In this document: piece by piece, positions 15,853 through 25,311 of the stretch
Layout: each line of letters begins with the position of its first letter
How positions within the stretch are numbered: position 1 is the first letter of the stretch
Origin: an uncultured Tateyamaria sp.
GTDB taxonomy: Bacteria > Pseudomonadota > Alphaproteobacteria > Rhodobacterales > Rhodobacteraceae
Assembly (NCBI RefSeq): GCF_947503385.1
Contig: NZ_CANNDO010000013.1
Coordinates: 1 to 43,992 of the forward strand
Reading direction: 5' to 3'
Length of the DNA stretch: 43,992 bases
Position numbers and translations under genes: made by a program
The notes under the pieces: generated by a model
What the model was told of the DNA's origin: nothing
Database searches by the model: none
The model's input: only the letters and a program-made list of their open reading frames with translations

Positions 15853-16616
15853 GCGCAATCACCCTGTCATATGAAGGTGCCGTCGCCGTGCTGACGGTGT
15901 CGAACAAGGCAAAGTTAAACGCCTTGACGATGGCGATGCTGGACGCGCTTGACGAGCATTTGACCCAGATTGACCGGAGTACGGACACGCGGGCCGTCAT
16001 TGTTACCGGGGGAGGCGACAAAGCGTTCTGCTGCGGCGCCGATATTGCCGAATGGGGTGCGCTTTCGCCCGCGGAGTTCGCAAGGGGTTGGGTGCGTAAC
16101 GGTCACCGTATATTCGATCTTCTGGCTCGACTGTCGAAGCCGACGATTGCCGCATTGAACGGCCATACTTTTGGCGGCGGGCTGGAACTGGCTGCGGCCT
16201 GTGACATTCGGGTAATGACCCCAAGCGCGACGCTGGCTTTGCCGGAGGCGAAGGTAGGGATTGTGCCCGGTTGGTCTGGCACGCAGCGGTTGATGCGCCT
16301 GTTGCCTGAACCTGTCGTCAAAGAGATGGCATTGTTTGGCCGACGCATTTCGGCAGAGCGTGCCTTGGGTTTTGGTTTTGTGGCTGAGGTTGCGGAAAAC
16401 GCTTTGGGCGCTGCCATGCAGATCGCTGATGGTCTGGCCGATGTATCCCCTCGTGCGAACGAAATCACAAAGGCGATGATCCATGGCGCTGTCGGTGAGG
16501 ACCGAGGTGCTGCGATTGAGGCGTTGGGCGCCGCCGCTGCTGCCCCAAGCGCTGACCGGGAGGAAGGCGTCGATGCCTTCCTGAACAAACGTTCCCCAGA
16601 TTTTACAGGGCAATAG
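15849..16616 (+). CDS. Enoyl-CoA hydratase/isomerase (crotonase family)
   Basis: A 255-residue crotonase fold enzyme, probably hydrating an enoyl-CoA or cleaving a related thioester. The CoA and oxyanion-hole motifs are present: FCCGADIAEW near residues 57-66 and NGHTFGGGLELAAACDIRV near 103-121. They are followed by PEAKVGIVPGWSGTQRL. The start is GTG within a GTGA overlap with the CoA-transferase stop, so both are translated together. That pairing suggests that the CoA ester made by the transferase is this enzyme's substrate. Members of this fold have diverse reactions, so hydratase is only the default name. Confidence 0.87.
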   Translation: MSAITLSYEGAVAVLTVSNKAKLNALTMAMLDALDEHLTQIDRSTDTRAVIVTGGGDKAFCCGADIAEWGALSPAEFARGWVRNGHRIFDLLARLSKPTIAALNGHTFGGGLELAAACDIRVMTPSATLALPEAKVGIVPGWSGTQRLMRLLPEPVVKEMALFGRRISAERALGFGFVAEVAENALGAAMQIADGLADVSPRANEITKAMIHGAVGEDRGAAIEALGAAAAAPSADREEGVDAFLNKRSPDFTGQ

Positions 16617-16619
16617 GAC

Positions 16620-18143
16620 ATGAAAGACCTGACCATCAACACGGCGACCGCCTACGATTTGCCCGCGGCCTTTGTAGGTCGGCATCTGATAGACGGCGCA
16701 TGGGTCGACGGAGCCGCGTGGTTTGAGCGCATTTCGCCATCCCACGAAGTTGTCGTCAGCCGCAGTGCTATGGCCGGCGAAGCCGAGACAGTGGCGGCGG
16801 TTGCAGCGGCCCGCCGCGCTTTTGATGCCGGGGTCTGGAGCCGGATTTCCGGCAAGGAGCGCGCAACCGTCTTGCTGAGGGTTGCCGATCTGATCGAGGC
16901 AAATGTCGAGCGCATTGCGGTGCAAGAGACGCTGGAAAGCGGCAAGCCAATCAGCCAGTCCCGTGGCGAAGTCGGCGGTGCCGCCGATCTGTGGCGCTAT
17001 GCGGCCGCGTTGGCTCGGACGTCCCATGGCGACAGTCACAATTCTTTGGGCGACGATATGCTGGGCGTGGTGGTCAAAGACCCCATCGGTGTCGTGTCTA
17101 TCATCACACCCTGGAACTTTCCGTTCTGGATTCTCAGCCAGAAACTGCCCTTTGCCTTGGCCGCTGGATGCACTGTCGTTGTGAAGCCGTCAGAGATGAC
17201 ACCGTCCTCGACCATCATGCTGGGAGAGTTGCTGATCGAAGCGGGCCTGCCTGCGGGTGTGTGCAACATCGTGCTGGGGTATGGCCAGCCGGTCGGCAGT
17301 ATGATGTCCACCCACAAGGACGTGGACATGGTGACGTTCACTGGCTCGACCGCGGTGGGCAAGCTGATCACTCAAGCCTCTTCAGGCACCCTGAAAAAGG
17401 TCGCGCTGGAATTGGGCGGCAAGAACCCGCAGGTCATCATGCCAGACGCGGATTTGGAGAATGCTGCCGACGCGGTGACCTTCGGCATCTATTTCAACGT
17501 GGGTCAGTGCTGCAACTCATCCAGCCGGATCATCGTGCACGAGGACATCGCCGAGCGCTTTGTCGCTCGCGTGGTCGAGCTATCGCGCCAGGTTAAATTT
17601 GGTGACCCGCTGGATGACAGCACACAGGTCGGGGCGATCGTGACGGCGGAGCATAACGCCAAAATCGACGGCTACGTACAGGATGCGATCAAGGCTGGGG
17701 CCAAGGTCGAGTTGGGCGGTGGGCCTTTGCCTGTCGACGGGCTTGGTCCGCAGTTCTATCAGCCGACCGTGGTGACAAACGTGACGCCGGACATGGCCAT
17801 CGCGCGTGAAGAGGTCTTTGGCCCGGTCCTCACTGTATTGACGTTCAAGACGCTGGACGAGGCCATCGCGCTGACCAATGACAGCGACTACGGCCTGTCT
17901 GCAGGGATTTGGAGCAGCGACATCCACACCTGCCTTGAATTCTCGCGCCGTGCCCATGCTGGCACGGTTTGGACGAACACCTGGATGGATGGTTATCCAG
18001 AGCTTGCCTTTGGTGGGGTCAAGCAATCCGGCCAGGGCCGTGAGATCGGAAAATACGGATACGACGAATTTCTTGAGGTGAAATCCGTGGTGATGCGCGT
18101 CGGACGCGACAGCCGGGCACCTTGGGTGGAGGCGAGCGCGTAA
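16620..18143 (+). CDS. NAD(P)-dependent aldehyde dehydrogenase
   Basis: A 507-residue ALDH-superfamily enzyme that oxidises an aldehyde to its acid. The nucleotide-binding and catalytic motifs are complete: ITPWNFPFWI, FTGSTAVGK, Glu264 in LELGGKNPQ and Cys298 in NVGQCCNSSSR. EEVFGPVLTVLTF and the C-terminal FGGVKQSGQGREIGKYG also fit. It is closest in style to betaine/aldehyde dehydrogenases rather than CoA-acylating enzymes. It begins 3 bases after the crotonase stop. In context it could oxidise an aldehyde released by the crotonase step or one made by the GMC oxidoreductases further on. Confidence 0.9.
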   Translation: MKDLTINTATAYDLPAAFVGRHLIDGAWVDGAAWFERISPSHEVVVSRSAMAGEAETVAAVAAARRAFDAGVWSRISGKERATVLLRVADLIEANVERIAVQETLESGKPISQSRGEVGGAADLWRYAAALARTSHGDSHNSLGDDMLGVVVKDPIGVVSIITPWNFPFWILSQKLPFALAAGCTVVVKPSEMTPSSTIMLGELLIEAGLPAGVCNIVLGYGQPVGSMMSTHKDVDMVTFTGSTAVGKLITQASSGTLKKVALELGGKNPQVIMPDADLENAADAVTFGIYFNVGQCCNSSSRIIVHEDIAERFVARVVELSRQVKFGDPLDDSTQVGAIVTAEHNAKIDGYVQDAIKAGAKVELGGGPLPVDGLGPQFYQPTVVTNVTPDMAIAREEVFGPVLTVLTFKTLDEAIALTNDSDYGLSAGIWSSDIHTCLEFSRRAHAGTVWTNTWMDGYPELAFGGVKQSGQGREIGKYGYDEFLEVKSVVMRVGRDSRAPWVEASA

Positions 18144-18201
18144 CAATGCGCTTTTACATGACGCGATATGGGAGGAAACCAAATGCGTTTTTACATGAAA
18201 A
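18144..18201 (+). repeat. Short duplication of the binding-protein start region
   Basis: AATGCGCTTTTACATGA at 18145-18161 is repeated as AATGCGTTTTTACATGA at 18182-18198, 37 bases on, with one difference. The second copy is the real start of the binding protein, since a GGAGG site precedes it by about 8 bases. The first copy encodes the same MRFYM but lies in another frame and lacks such a site. Confidence 0.7.
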
Positions 18202-19439
18202 CAACAGCCATTGCGTTGGCGCTGACGGCCGCTGCTGGCTCTGTCAAAGCCGACGGGCACGGTGCGGTAGAGGTCCTGCACTGGTGGACATCCGGCGGTG
18301 AAGCGGCAGCACTGAACGTATTGAAGGACGATCTGGAAGGTCAGGGTGTCGGCTGGACCGACATGCCCGTTGCCGGTGGCGGCGGTGAGCAGGCGATGAC
18401 CGTGCTTCGCGCTCGCGTAACCGCAGGCAACGCGCCAACAGCCGTGCAAGGCCTTGGCTTTGACATCATCGATTGGGCCAACCAAGGCGCCTTGGCGAAC
18501 CTCAATGACGTCGCAGCTGCCGAAGGCTGGGATGATGTTGTGCCCGTTGCTCTGCAGCAGTTTGCGAAAGTAAACGGTGCGTGGGTGTCTGCCCCGGTGA
18601 ACGTGCATTCCACCAACTGGGTCTGGGCGAACAAGGCTGTCCTGGATGCCAACGGCATCTCTGTGCCTGCGACATGGGACGACTTTGCCGCGGCGCTCGA
18701 CACGCTGGCTGCGGCCGGTGTGACACCGATCGCCCATGGCGGCCAGCCTTGGCAGGAGGCCACGGTGTTTGACGCGGTGGCAATGTCCACGCTGGGCCCC
18801 GACGGCTATCAGGCCGCCTTTATCGACTTGGATCCGGAGGCACTGGCCTCGGACGCGATGAAAGAGGCCTTCGACCGCATGGCGGTGATCCGCGCCAACG
18901 TGGACGAGAATTTCTCGGGCCGCGACTGGAACCTTGCCACCGCAATGGTCATCAACGGTGAAGCAGGCTTCCAGATGATGGGCGACTGGGCAAAGGGCGA
19001 ATTTCTGAACGCTGGTCAGACCCCAGGTGAAGACTTCCTGTGTTTCCGTTTCCCCGGCACGCAAGAACAGGTCACGTTCAACGCCGACCAATTCATGATG
19101 TTCGATCAGGGCGGCTCGGTGTCTTCCGAACAGGCCGCATTGGCCTCAGCGATCCTGTCGCCATCGTTCCAGTCCGCATTCAACGTGGTCAAGGGTTCGG
19201 TACCAGCACGGACAGACGTGTCCGACGCTGATTTTGATGCGTGCGGCAAACAGGGCATGGCTGATTTGTCCGCTGCTGCATCTAGCGGTAACTTGTTCGG
19301 CTCCATGGCCCACGGCCACGCCAACGAAGCCTCCGTCAAGAACGCAATGTATGACGTGATCACCGCTCACTTCAACGGTGAGTACGACAGCGAAACCGCC
19401 GTCGAAGAACTCGTCACAGCGGTTGAACTCGCGCAGTAA
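18183..19439 (+). CDS. Sugar ABC transporter substrate-binding protein 1
   Basis: A periplasmic sugar-binding protein of the CUT1 type (family 1 extracellular solute-binding proteins). A signal peptide covers about the first 24 residues ([18 protein letters not shown]), and the mature start [17 protein letters not shown] is typical of glucose/mannose binders such as GtsA-like proteins. Start ATG 18183 follows GGGAGGAAACCAA. The frame extends upstream to 18168 without support. A second, related binding protein lies at 21408, on the far side of the two permeases. The pair share motifs such as [17 protein letters not shown], so they arose by duplication. Its glucose-like family points to a hexose or hexoside ligand, but the ligand itself is not predictable. 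Confidence 0.9.
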   Translation: MRFYMKTTAIALALTAAAGSVKADGHGAVEVLHWWTSGGEAAALNVLKDDLEGQGVGWTDMPVAGGGGEQAMTVLRARVTAGNAPTAVQGLGFDIIDWANQGALANLNDVAAAEGWDDVVPVALQQFAKVNGAWVSAPVNVHSTNWVWANKAVLDANGISVPATWDDFAAALDTLAAAGVTPIAHGGQPWQEATVFDAVAMSTLGPDGYQAAFIDLDPEALASDAMKEAFDRMAVIRANVDENFSGRDWNLATAMVINGEAGFQMMGDWAKGEFLNAGQTPGEDFLCFRFPGTQEQVTFNADQFMMFDQGGSVSSEQAALASAILSPSFQSAFNVVKGSVPARTDVSDADFDACGKQGMADLSAAASSGNLFGSMAHGHANEASVKNAMYDVITAHFNGEYDSETAVEELVTAVELAQ

Positions 19440-19530
19440 CAACCGGCGTTCCTCCCAGTGGTGGGGTGGCGATCCTGCCGCCCTGCCACGAACAAAATAC
19501 ACTCACCACTCAGCCTAAAGGGGGCGCGTG

Positions 19531-20424
19531 ATGGCACGTACTGCCGACGCGGATTTCAAGACGCGGCTACAAGCCTTGTTGCCAAAGTTGGTGTTGTCAC
19601 CTTCGCTGGCCCTGGTGCTGGTCTTTGTCTACGGCTTCATCATCTTTTCGGTGTATCTGTCGTTCACCGATAGCCGTTTGTTGCCATCCTTTGGTTGGGT
19701 CGGGTGGGAGAATTACTCCAAGCTCTGGCGGCTGAGCCATTGGGAAATATCGCTCACGAACATGGGCATCTTTGCCGCCCTCTATATCACAATCTGCACG
19801 GTGCTGGGCCTCAGCCTCGCGATCTTTCTAGACCAGAAAGTGCGAGCCGAGGGCGTGATCCGCACGATCTACCTTTATCCTATGGCCTTGTCGTTCATCG
19901 TCACGGGGACTGCGTGGAAGTGGTTTCTTGATCCCGGTATCGGCCTTGAGAATGTGCTTCAAACCTGGGGTTGGACGACCTTTGAATTCGACTGGATCAA
20001 GAACCGCGACTTCGCCATCTACACCGTGGTTCTGGCGGCCGTCTGGCAAACCAGTGGGTTTGTCATGGCGATGTTCCTAGCCGGGCTGCGGGGGATCGAC
20101 AACGAAATCCTGAAGGCCGCGCAGATGGACGGCGCTTCGAACTGGAACCTTTATCGTCGGATCATCATTCCGCAGCTACGGCCAGCATTCCTGTCGGCCT
20201 TCGTCATTCTCAGCCACTTGGCTATCAAGACCTTTGACCTCGTGATCGCACTGACTGGCGGCGGGCCCGGCCGGGCGACCGAACTGCCAGCAACATTCAT
20301 GTATTCCTACACGTTCAGCCGCAACCAAATGGGGATCGGTGCGGCATCGGCCACGATCATGTTGATGACGATTGCCGCGATCATGATCCCTTACCTCTAT
20401 GCCGAATTGCGGGAGAAGAAGTAA
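19531..20424 (+). CDS. Sugar ABC transporter permease (MalF type)
   Basis: A 297-residue inner-membrane permease subunit with about six membrane segments. The cytoplasmic EAA loop that contacts the ATPase is seen as EILKAAQMDGASNWNLYRRIIIPQLRP near residues 190-216. ATG 19531 is chosen over the adjacent GTG 19528, and GGGGGCG is upstream. The 91-base gap after the binding-protein gene contains GC-rich imperfect inverted sequence that might lower downstream expression, as is common between binding proteins and permeases. Its stop TAA overlaps the next ATG as TAATG. Confidence 0.9.
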   Translation: MARTADADFKTRLQALLPKLVLSPSLALVLVFVYGFIIFSVYLSFTDSRLLPSFGWVGWENYSKLWRLSHWEISLTNMGIFAALYITICTVLGLSLAIFLDQKVRAEGVIRTIYLYPMALSFIVTGTAWKWFLDPGIGLENVLQTWGWTTFEFDWIKNRDFAIYTVVLAAVWQTSGFVMAMFLAGLRGIDNEILKAAQMDGASNWNLYRRIIIPQLRPAFLSAFVILSHLAIKTFDLVIALTGGGPGRATELPATFMYSYTFSRNQMGIGAASATIMLMTIAAIMIPYLYAELREKK

Positions 20425-21305
20425 TGTCTGCTGCGACCCAAGACACCGCCATTCGCACCGGTCGCGTGACCCGGACGCTGATCTATCTCATTCTGTTGCT
20501 TTTCGCGCTGTTTTACATGCTGCCGCTTTACGTGATGGTCGTGAACTCCGTTAAACCGCTGAATGAAATCACCGGCGGCGGCATGATGAACTTGCCGCAG
20601 GTCTTTACGCTGGAGCCCTGGGCCAAGGCCTGGTCATCCGCCCAAATCGGGGTCGAGCCGACGGGCTTGCAGCCATACTTCTGGAACTCGATCAAGATGG
20701 TCGTGCCTGCTGTTGCGATCTCGACCATACTTGGCGCGCTGAATGGCTATGTTCTGACAAAGTGGCGGTTCAGAGGGGATACGATCCTATTTGGACTGAT
20801 GCTGTTTGCCTGCTTCATCCCGTTTCAGATCGTTCTCATCCCCATGGCGCGGATGCTGGGCCTGATGGGCTTGGCGGGTACGACTTGGGGACTGGTTCTG
20901 GTGCATGTGGTCTACGGTATCGGATTCACCACCCTGTATTTCCGCAACTACTATGCTGTTTTCCCGACCGAATTGATCCGTGCCGCTCAGATCGACGGGG
21001 CCGGGTTCTTCCAGATCTTCTGGCGTATCTTGCTGCCCTCATCCGGGCCGATCGCCGTGGTGTCAATTATCTGGCAGTTCACCAACATCTGGAATGACTT
21101 CCTGTTCGGTGCCTCTTTTGCCGGGGCGGACAGCCAGCCGATGACAGTGGCTTTGAACAACCTCGTTCAGTCCTCGACCGGCGTGAAGGAATACAACGTC
21201 CACTTCGCCGGCGCGATCCTCGCCGCCCTTCCAACCCTTCTCGTTTACATCGTCGCAGGCCGCTACTTCGTCCGCGGTTTGATGGCAGGCTCCGTGAAAG
21301 GATGA
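20424..21305 (+). CDS. Sugar ABC transporter permease (MalG type)
   Basis: The second permease subunit, 293 residues with about six membrane segments (LIYLILLLFALFYMLPLYVM first). Its EAA loop is ELIRAAQIDGAGFFQIFWRILLPSSGP near residues 182-208. The start overlaps the preceding stop (TAATG), so the two permeases are made in equal amounts. Together with the ATPase at 22715 they form one CUT1 importer that must serve both binding proteins. Confidence 0.9.
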   Translation: MSAATQDTAIRTGRVTRTLIYLILLLFALFYMLPLYVMVVNSVKPLNEITGGGMMNLPQVFTLEPWAKAWSSAQIGVEPTGLQPYFWNSIKMVVPAVAISTILGALNGYVLTKWRFRGDTILFGLMLFACFIPFQIVLIPMARMLGLMGLAGTTWGLVLVHVVYGIGFTTLYFRNYYAVFPTELIRAAQIDGAGFFQIFWRILLPSSGPIAVVSIIWQFTNIWNDFLFGASFAGADSQPMTVALNNLVQSSTGVKEYNVHFAGAILAALPTLLVYIVAGRYFVRGLMAGSVKG

Positions 21306-21407
21306 GTGCCAAGTTGGTCGGGATGCGGCTGCAACCGCTCCCGACCGTGTTGAGATCAACAACCATCGGTCTCGTGAGCCGATCCCAACATGAGAGGAAA
21401 ATCACAA

Positions 21408-22658
21408 ATGAAGAGAATTGCCAACATAGCTGCACTGACGCTTTGGTTTTCGTCGGCACAGGCGTTCGCAGAAAATAGCGTCGAAGTCATGCATTTCTGG
21501 ACATCCGGAGGCGAAGCCGCAGCCCTTGGAGTGATCAAGGACAAGGTCACCCTCGCCGGGGTTGACTGGCAAGATGCTCCTGTCGCCGGCGGCGGGGGCG
21601 ACCAAGCCAAGACCGCGCTTCAGGCTCGAATTGCGGCCGGTAATCCACCAGCAGCAATGCTCATGTTGGGCCAAAACATCGTAGACTGGGCGAACGAAGG
21701 GCTCCTGGGCGACGTCAATGCTGTCGCTGAAGCGGAAGGATGGGACAATGTCCTTCCTCAAGCGGTGCAGGGATTTAACAAAATCAACGGCGCGTATGTG
21801 GCTGCCCCGACAAACGTGCATCGCACCGACATGATTTGGGCTTCTCGTGCAGCCTTTGAAAAAATTGGTGCAGAATTCCCAACGACTTGGGATGAATTCA
21901 ATGCACTTGCGCCGCGATTTGTGGAAGCTGGCATCGTGCCGGTCGCTCACGGCGGGCAGGCTTGGCAGGAAGCCTATATGTTTGAAGCCGTGGTTTTGGG
22001 CGTCGGCGGTGCGGATTTCTATCGCACGGCATTGGTCGACCTCAACTTGGAGGCGCTCAGATCCGAAACGATGCAATCCGTATTCGCGCAAATGGCAGAA
22101 ATTCGCGGCATGGTCGACGAAGATTTTTCTGGCCGCGACTGGAACCTAGCCACTGCTATGGTCATCAACGGCGAAGCAGCGATGCAAATCATGGGTGACT
22201 GGGCAAAGGGTGAGTTCACGAATGCCGGTCAAACTGCAGGCGAAGACTTTGCCTGCACTCCTGTCCCGAAAACAGGTGATGGAGGGTTTGTTTATCTTGT
22301 GAACTCGCTGAGCTTTTTTGCCCAGCCGGACGCGGATGCCGCAAGTGCGCAAGCGACCTTGGCAAGCGCGATTATGGACCCTGAGGTCCAGGTCGCATTC
22401 AACCAGGCAAAGGGGGCAATACCTGCGCGGACAGATGCAGATTTTTCGGCCCTTGATGCATGTGCGCAAGCAACTGCTGCGGATTTCTCGGCAAGCGATA
22501 CCGACGGAACTGCAGTTCCAACTTTCGCGGGAACCCATGCGGCTGGGGCCAGTGTCGTTGGCGCCGCAACCGACGTCATCACCGAGTTCTTCAACACTGA
22601 CATGACACCTGAAGACGCAGCCGAGCAACTCGCCGAGGCGGTTGAACTGGCTCTGTAA
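21408..22658 (+). CDS. Sugar ABC transporter substrate-binding protein 2
   Basis: A 416-residue paralogue of the binding protein at 18183. The signal peptide is MKRIANIAALTLWFSSAQAFA, and the mature protein begins [20 protein letters not shown]. Start ATG 21408 has AGGAAAA upstream; the frame is open to 21390. Shared blocks include [31 protein letters not shown] and MGDWAKGEF. Differences concentrate in the second half, and its codon use looks less GC-biased than the first copy. Two binders for one permease pair suggest two ligands, for example a glycoside and its oxidised form. Confidence 0.9.
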   Translation: MKRIANIAALTLWFSSAQAFAENSVEVMHFWTSGGEAAALGVIKDKVTLAGVDWQDAPVAGGGGDQAKTALQARIAAGNPPAAMLMLGQNIVDWANEGLLGDVNAVAEAEGWDNVLPQAVQGFNKINGAYVAAPTNVHRTDMIWASRAAFEKIGAEFPTTWDEFNALAPRFVEAGIVPVAHGGQAWQEAYMFEAVVLGVGGADFYRTALVDLNLEALRSETMQSVFAQMAEIRGMVDEDFSGRDWNLATAMVINGEAAMQIMGDWAKGEFTNAGQTAGEDFACTPVPKTGDGGFVYLVNSLSFFAQPDADAASAQATLASAIMDPEVQVAFNQAKGAIPARTDADFSALDACAQATAADFSASDTDGTAVPTFAGTHAAGASVVGAATDVITEFFNTDMTPEDAAEQLAEAVELAL

Positions 22659-22714
22659 CATCACTGGGGTGCGTGTACATCGCGCGCCTCAACAAACGAA
22701 TTGGAGCGAAGGAA

Positions 22715-23827
22715 ATGGGTTTCCTCGATATCGATCACACAACAAAATCGTACGGAGCTATCGAGGTTCTGCACAATGTAGACATTTCGGTGGAGGAGGG
22801 TGAATTCCTCGTCCTTGTCGGTCCTTCGGGCTGTGGAAAGTCAACACTTTTGAACATGATCGCAGGGCTTGAGGACATCACCAGCGGGGAGATCCGCATA
22901 AAAGACAAGGTGATGAACGGCGTCCACCCGTCCAAGCGCAACATCGCCATGGTATTCCAGTCCTACGCACTTTACCCAAACATGACCGTTGGCCAGAACA
23001 TCACCTTCGGGCTCGAAATGCACGGCACGCCCAAACCCGAACGGCAAAAGGCGATGAAGGACGTGGCCGAACTTCTACAGATCGAACAGTTGCTTGATCG
23101 CAAGCCCGGAGCGTTGTCAGGGGGGCAGCGTCAGCGTGTCGCCATGGGGCGCGCCTTGGTACGCAACCCAGATGTATTCCTGTTTGATGAACCCTTGTCG
23201 AACCTGGATGCAAAGCTGCGCGTTGATATGCGCACCGAGATCAAGAAATTGCACCAGAAGCTGGGCACCACGATCGTCTACGTGACCCATGACCAGATCG
23301 AGGCGATGACCCTCTCGACCCGTATTGCAGTCATGTATGGTGGCTATGTTCAGCAATTAGGCACCCCGCAAGAAATTTACGACAGCCCTGCCAACGTCTT
23401 TGTAGCCACTTTTATGGGATCACCGGCGATGAATGTCGTGCCTGCCAAGGTCGCGATGGAAGGGGGCAAACCTGTTGCAGTTGTCGCGCTTCACGACGAC
23501 TCGACCGTATCTTTGCCCTTCAGTCAGAACAACATGGCAGGATGGGACGGTCGAGACATCATGCTTGGCATCCGGCCTGAAACGATCACGGATGAGGACG
23601 CAGCTGATCGCAATTCGTCGAATATTGCTCGGATGACAAACCGCATCGTGGTCACTGAACCGGCGGGGTCGGACACCTTTGTCACGATGACACTAGGTGG
23701 AAAAGATGTGATTGCGCGAATGCGATCCGATGCAGATGTACGCCCGGGTGCGAATTTCCCGTTCGCCGTAAACATGGAAAAGGCTGTCGCCTTCGATCCC
23801 GAAACCGAAATGCGGATCGTCCCCTGA
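22715..23827 (+). CDS. Sugar ABC transporter ATPase (MalK/UgpC type)
   Basis: A 370-residue ATPase energising the importer. It has Walker A GPSGCGKST (about residues 36-44), a signature LSGGQRQRVAMGRAL, Walker B VFLFDEPLSNLD and a switch His in YVTHDQIEAMTL. These are followed by the C-terminal TOBE-like regulatory domain of MalK relatives (about 240-370). ATG 22715 is preceded by GGAGCGAAGGAA, so the open frame from 22673 is not used. Its stop overlaps the next start as TGATG, tying transporter and first GMC enzyme in translation. Confidence 0.92.
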   Translation: MGFLDIDHTTKSYGAIEVLHNVDISVEEGEFLVLVGPSGCGKSTLLNMIAGLEDITSGEIRIKDKVMNGVHPSKRNIAMVFQSYALYPNMTVGQNITFGLEMHGTPKPERQKAMKDVAELLQIEQLLDRKPGALSGGQRQRVAMGRALVRNPDVFLFDEPLSNLDAKLRVDMRTEIKKLHQKLGTTIVYVTHDQIEAMTLSTRIAVMYGGYVQQLGTPQEIYDSPANVFVATFMGSPAMNVVPAKVAMEGGKPVAVVALHDDSTVSLPFSQNNMAGWDGRDIMLGIRPETITDEDAADRNSSNIARMTNRIVVTEPAGSDTFVTMTLGGKDVIARMRSDADVRPGANFPFAVNMEKAVAFDPETEMRIVP

Positions 23828-25311
23828 TGGATGCAGATGTCATCATCGTTGGATCCGGCATGGGCGGCGCGACCCTGGCTGCTGCGCTGGCCTCCACCGG
23901 CCGCAGGATCATGATCCTCGAACGGGGCGGGCATTTGCGTGCCTCGGCGTCGGATCGCGATGCGGGGGCGATTTTTGGCGATGGCGCTTTTCGCCCCGAC
24001 GAAGCCTGGCTGGATGGGCAAGACCGTTCGTTCAACCCCGGCAACTATTACTATGTCGGCGGAAATTCAAAGTTCTATGGCGCCGCATTGATCCGGTACC
24101 GGGCCTCCGATTTTGATGCCGTTCCGCAATCCGGTGGCCAAACGCCCGGATGGCCGATTGGGTATTCGGACCTTGAGGCGGATTATCAGGCCGCAGAAGA
24201 GATGTATCAGGTACGCGGGCGACAGGCGGATGATCCGACGGAACCTGCCCATTCAGGGAACTATCCCCATCCTCCCGTCCCCGATGAACCGGATATCGCA
24301 GCTTTGCGAGAGCGACTGAAACATGCGGGTCTTCATCCATCACATATTCCGCTTGGCGTTGATCAGGCTGCATGGTTGGCCGCAGGTCTGACGACATGGG
24401 ATGCCTATCCCAACACCTGTGGCGGCAAGATGGATGCCGAGACCTGTGGCCTTGCTGCGGCGCTGGCCCATGAGAACGTGACGTTGCACACAGGCTGCAT
24501 TGTCGAGCGCCTTGAATGTAATCAGCGGGGATTTGTGACGGCTGCCGTTCTTGCGAACGGAGAGCGCCTGACGGCGTCGCGGTTTGTCGTGGCGGCAGGG
24601 GCGGTGCAGTCCGCTGCGCTCTTGTTGCGGTCAGCCAATGACAATTGCCCCTCAGGGTTGGCAAACCGATCTGATCAAGTTGGACGGAACTTCATGAACC
24701 ATAATTGTTCCGCTGTGCTGGCCTTGCACCCGATGCGCAAGAACAAAAGTATTTATCAGAAAACGCTGATGCTAAACGATTTTTATCGTGGGTCGAACAC
24801 CCGTCCACCGCTTGGCAATGTGCAGATGTTGGGCAAGATCACCGGACCCATTCTTGCGGCAACAACGCCGCTGCCGCGATGGCTCGCTCATTGGATCGCA
24901 GCCCGTAGTTTTGACTTTTATGCGATGTCCGAGGACCTGCCGAACCCGGGCAGTCGGGTGACGCTCAAGAACGGGCAGATCAAGCTTGATTGGCAACGGT
25001 CGAATTGGGATGTTCACCTGCAATTGGTGCAAGAACTAAAGCGTGTCTTAAGACAGGTCGGGTTTCCGATTGTCTTGTCTCAGCCGTTTGACCGACGCAC
25101 GCCGTCACACCAATGCGGCACGGCACGTATGGGCAACGACCCGGCCTTGAGCGTTGTGGACAGCCACTGCCGAAGCCATGACCACCCGAACCTTTTTATT
25201 GTCGACGCGTCGGTCTTGCCGACATCCGCTGCTGTAAACCCGGCGCTGACGATCGCCGCCCTCGCGCTGCGCGCTGGACGCCGCATGACCCAGACGGAAT
25301 TTGCCGCATGA
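23827..25311 (+). CDS. GMC-family FAD oxidoreductase 1
   Basis: A 494-residue flavoenzyme of the glucose-methanol-choline family that oxidises an alcohol or sugar hydroxyl. FAD is bound at VIIVGSGMGGATLAAALA (residues 5-22) with the second FAD motif GNYYYVGGNSKFYGAAL near 63-79. The catalytic His region HQCGTARMG and the C-terminal PTSAAVNPALTIAALALRAG are intact. No export signal is visible, so it should act in the cytoplasm on imported substrate. It overlaps both neighbours by four bases or fewer. Sugar-oxidising members (for example those giving 3-keto sugars) are possible relatives, but the position oxidised is not readable. Confidence 0.87.
   Translation: MDADVIIVGSGMGGATLAAALASTGRRIMILERGGHLRASASDRDAGAIFGDGAFRPDEAWLDGQDRSFNPGNYYYVGGNSKFYGAALIRYRASDFDAVPQSGGQTPGWPIGYSDLEADYQAAEEMYQVRGRQADDPTEPAHSGNYPHPPVPDEPDIAALRERLKHAGLHPSHIPLGVDQAAWLAAGLTTWDAYPNTCGGKMDAETCGLAAALAHENVTLHTGCIVERLECNQRGFVTAAVLANGERLTASRFVVAAGAVQSAALLLRSANDNCPSGLANRSDQVGRNFMNHNCSAVLALHPMRKNKSIYQKTLMLNDFYRGSNTRPPLGNVQMLGKITGPILAATTPLPRWLAHWIAARSFDFYAMSEDLPNPGSRVTLKNGQIKLDWQRSNWDVHLQLVQELKRVLRQVGFPIVLSQPFDRRTPSHQCGTARMGNDPALSVVDSHCRSHDHPNLFIVDASVLPTSAAVNPALTIAALALRAGRRMTQTEFAA

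Noticed and set aside
15915..17039. 374-codon leftward open frame opposite the crotonase and ALDH genes
   Set aside because: Same reason: antisense shadow across two genes, no motif, no ribosome site.
17580..19091. 503-codon leftward open frame opposite ALDH and the binding protein
   Set aside because: It spans two well supported genes on the other strand and has no family motif; it arises from codon bias.
19440..19530. Strong attenuator hairpin between binding protein and permease
   Set aside because: The GC-rich inverted sequence pairs only imperfectly by eye, so it is mentioned in the permease entry and not called as a feature.
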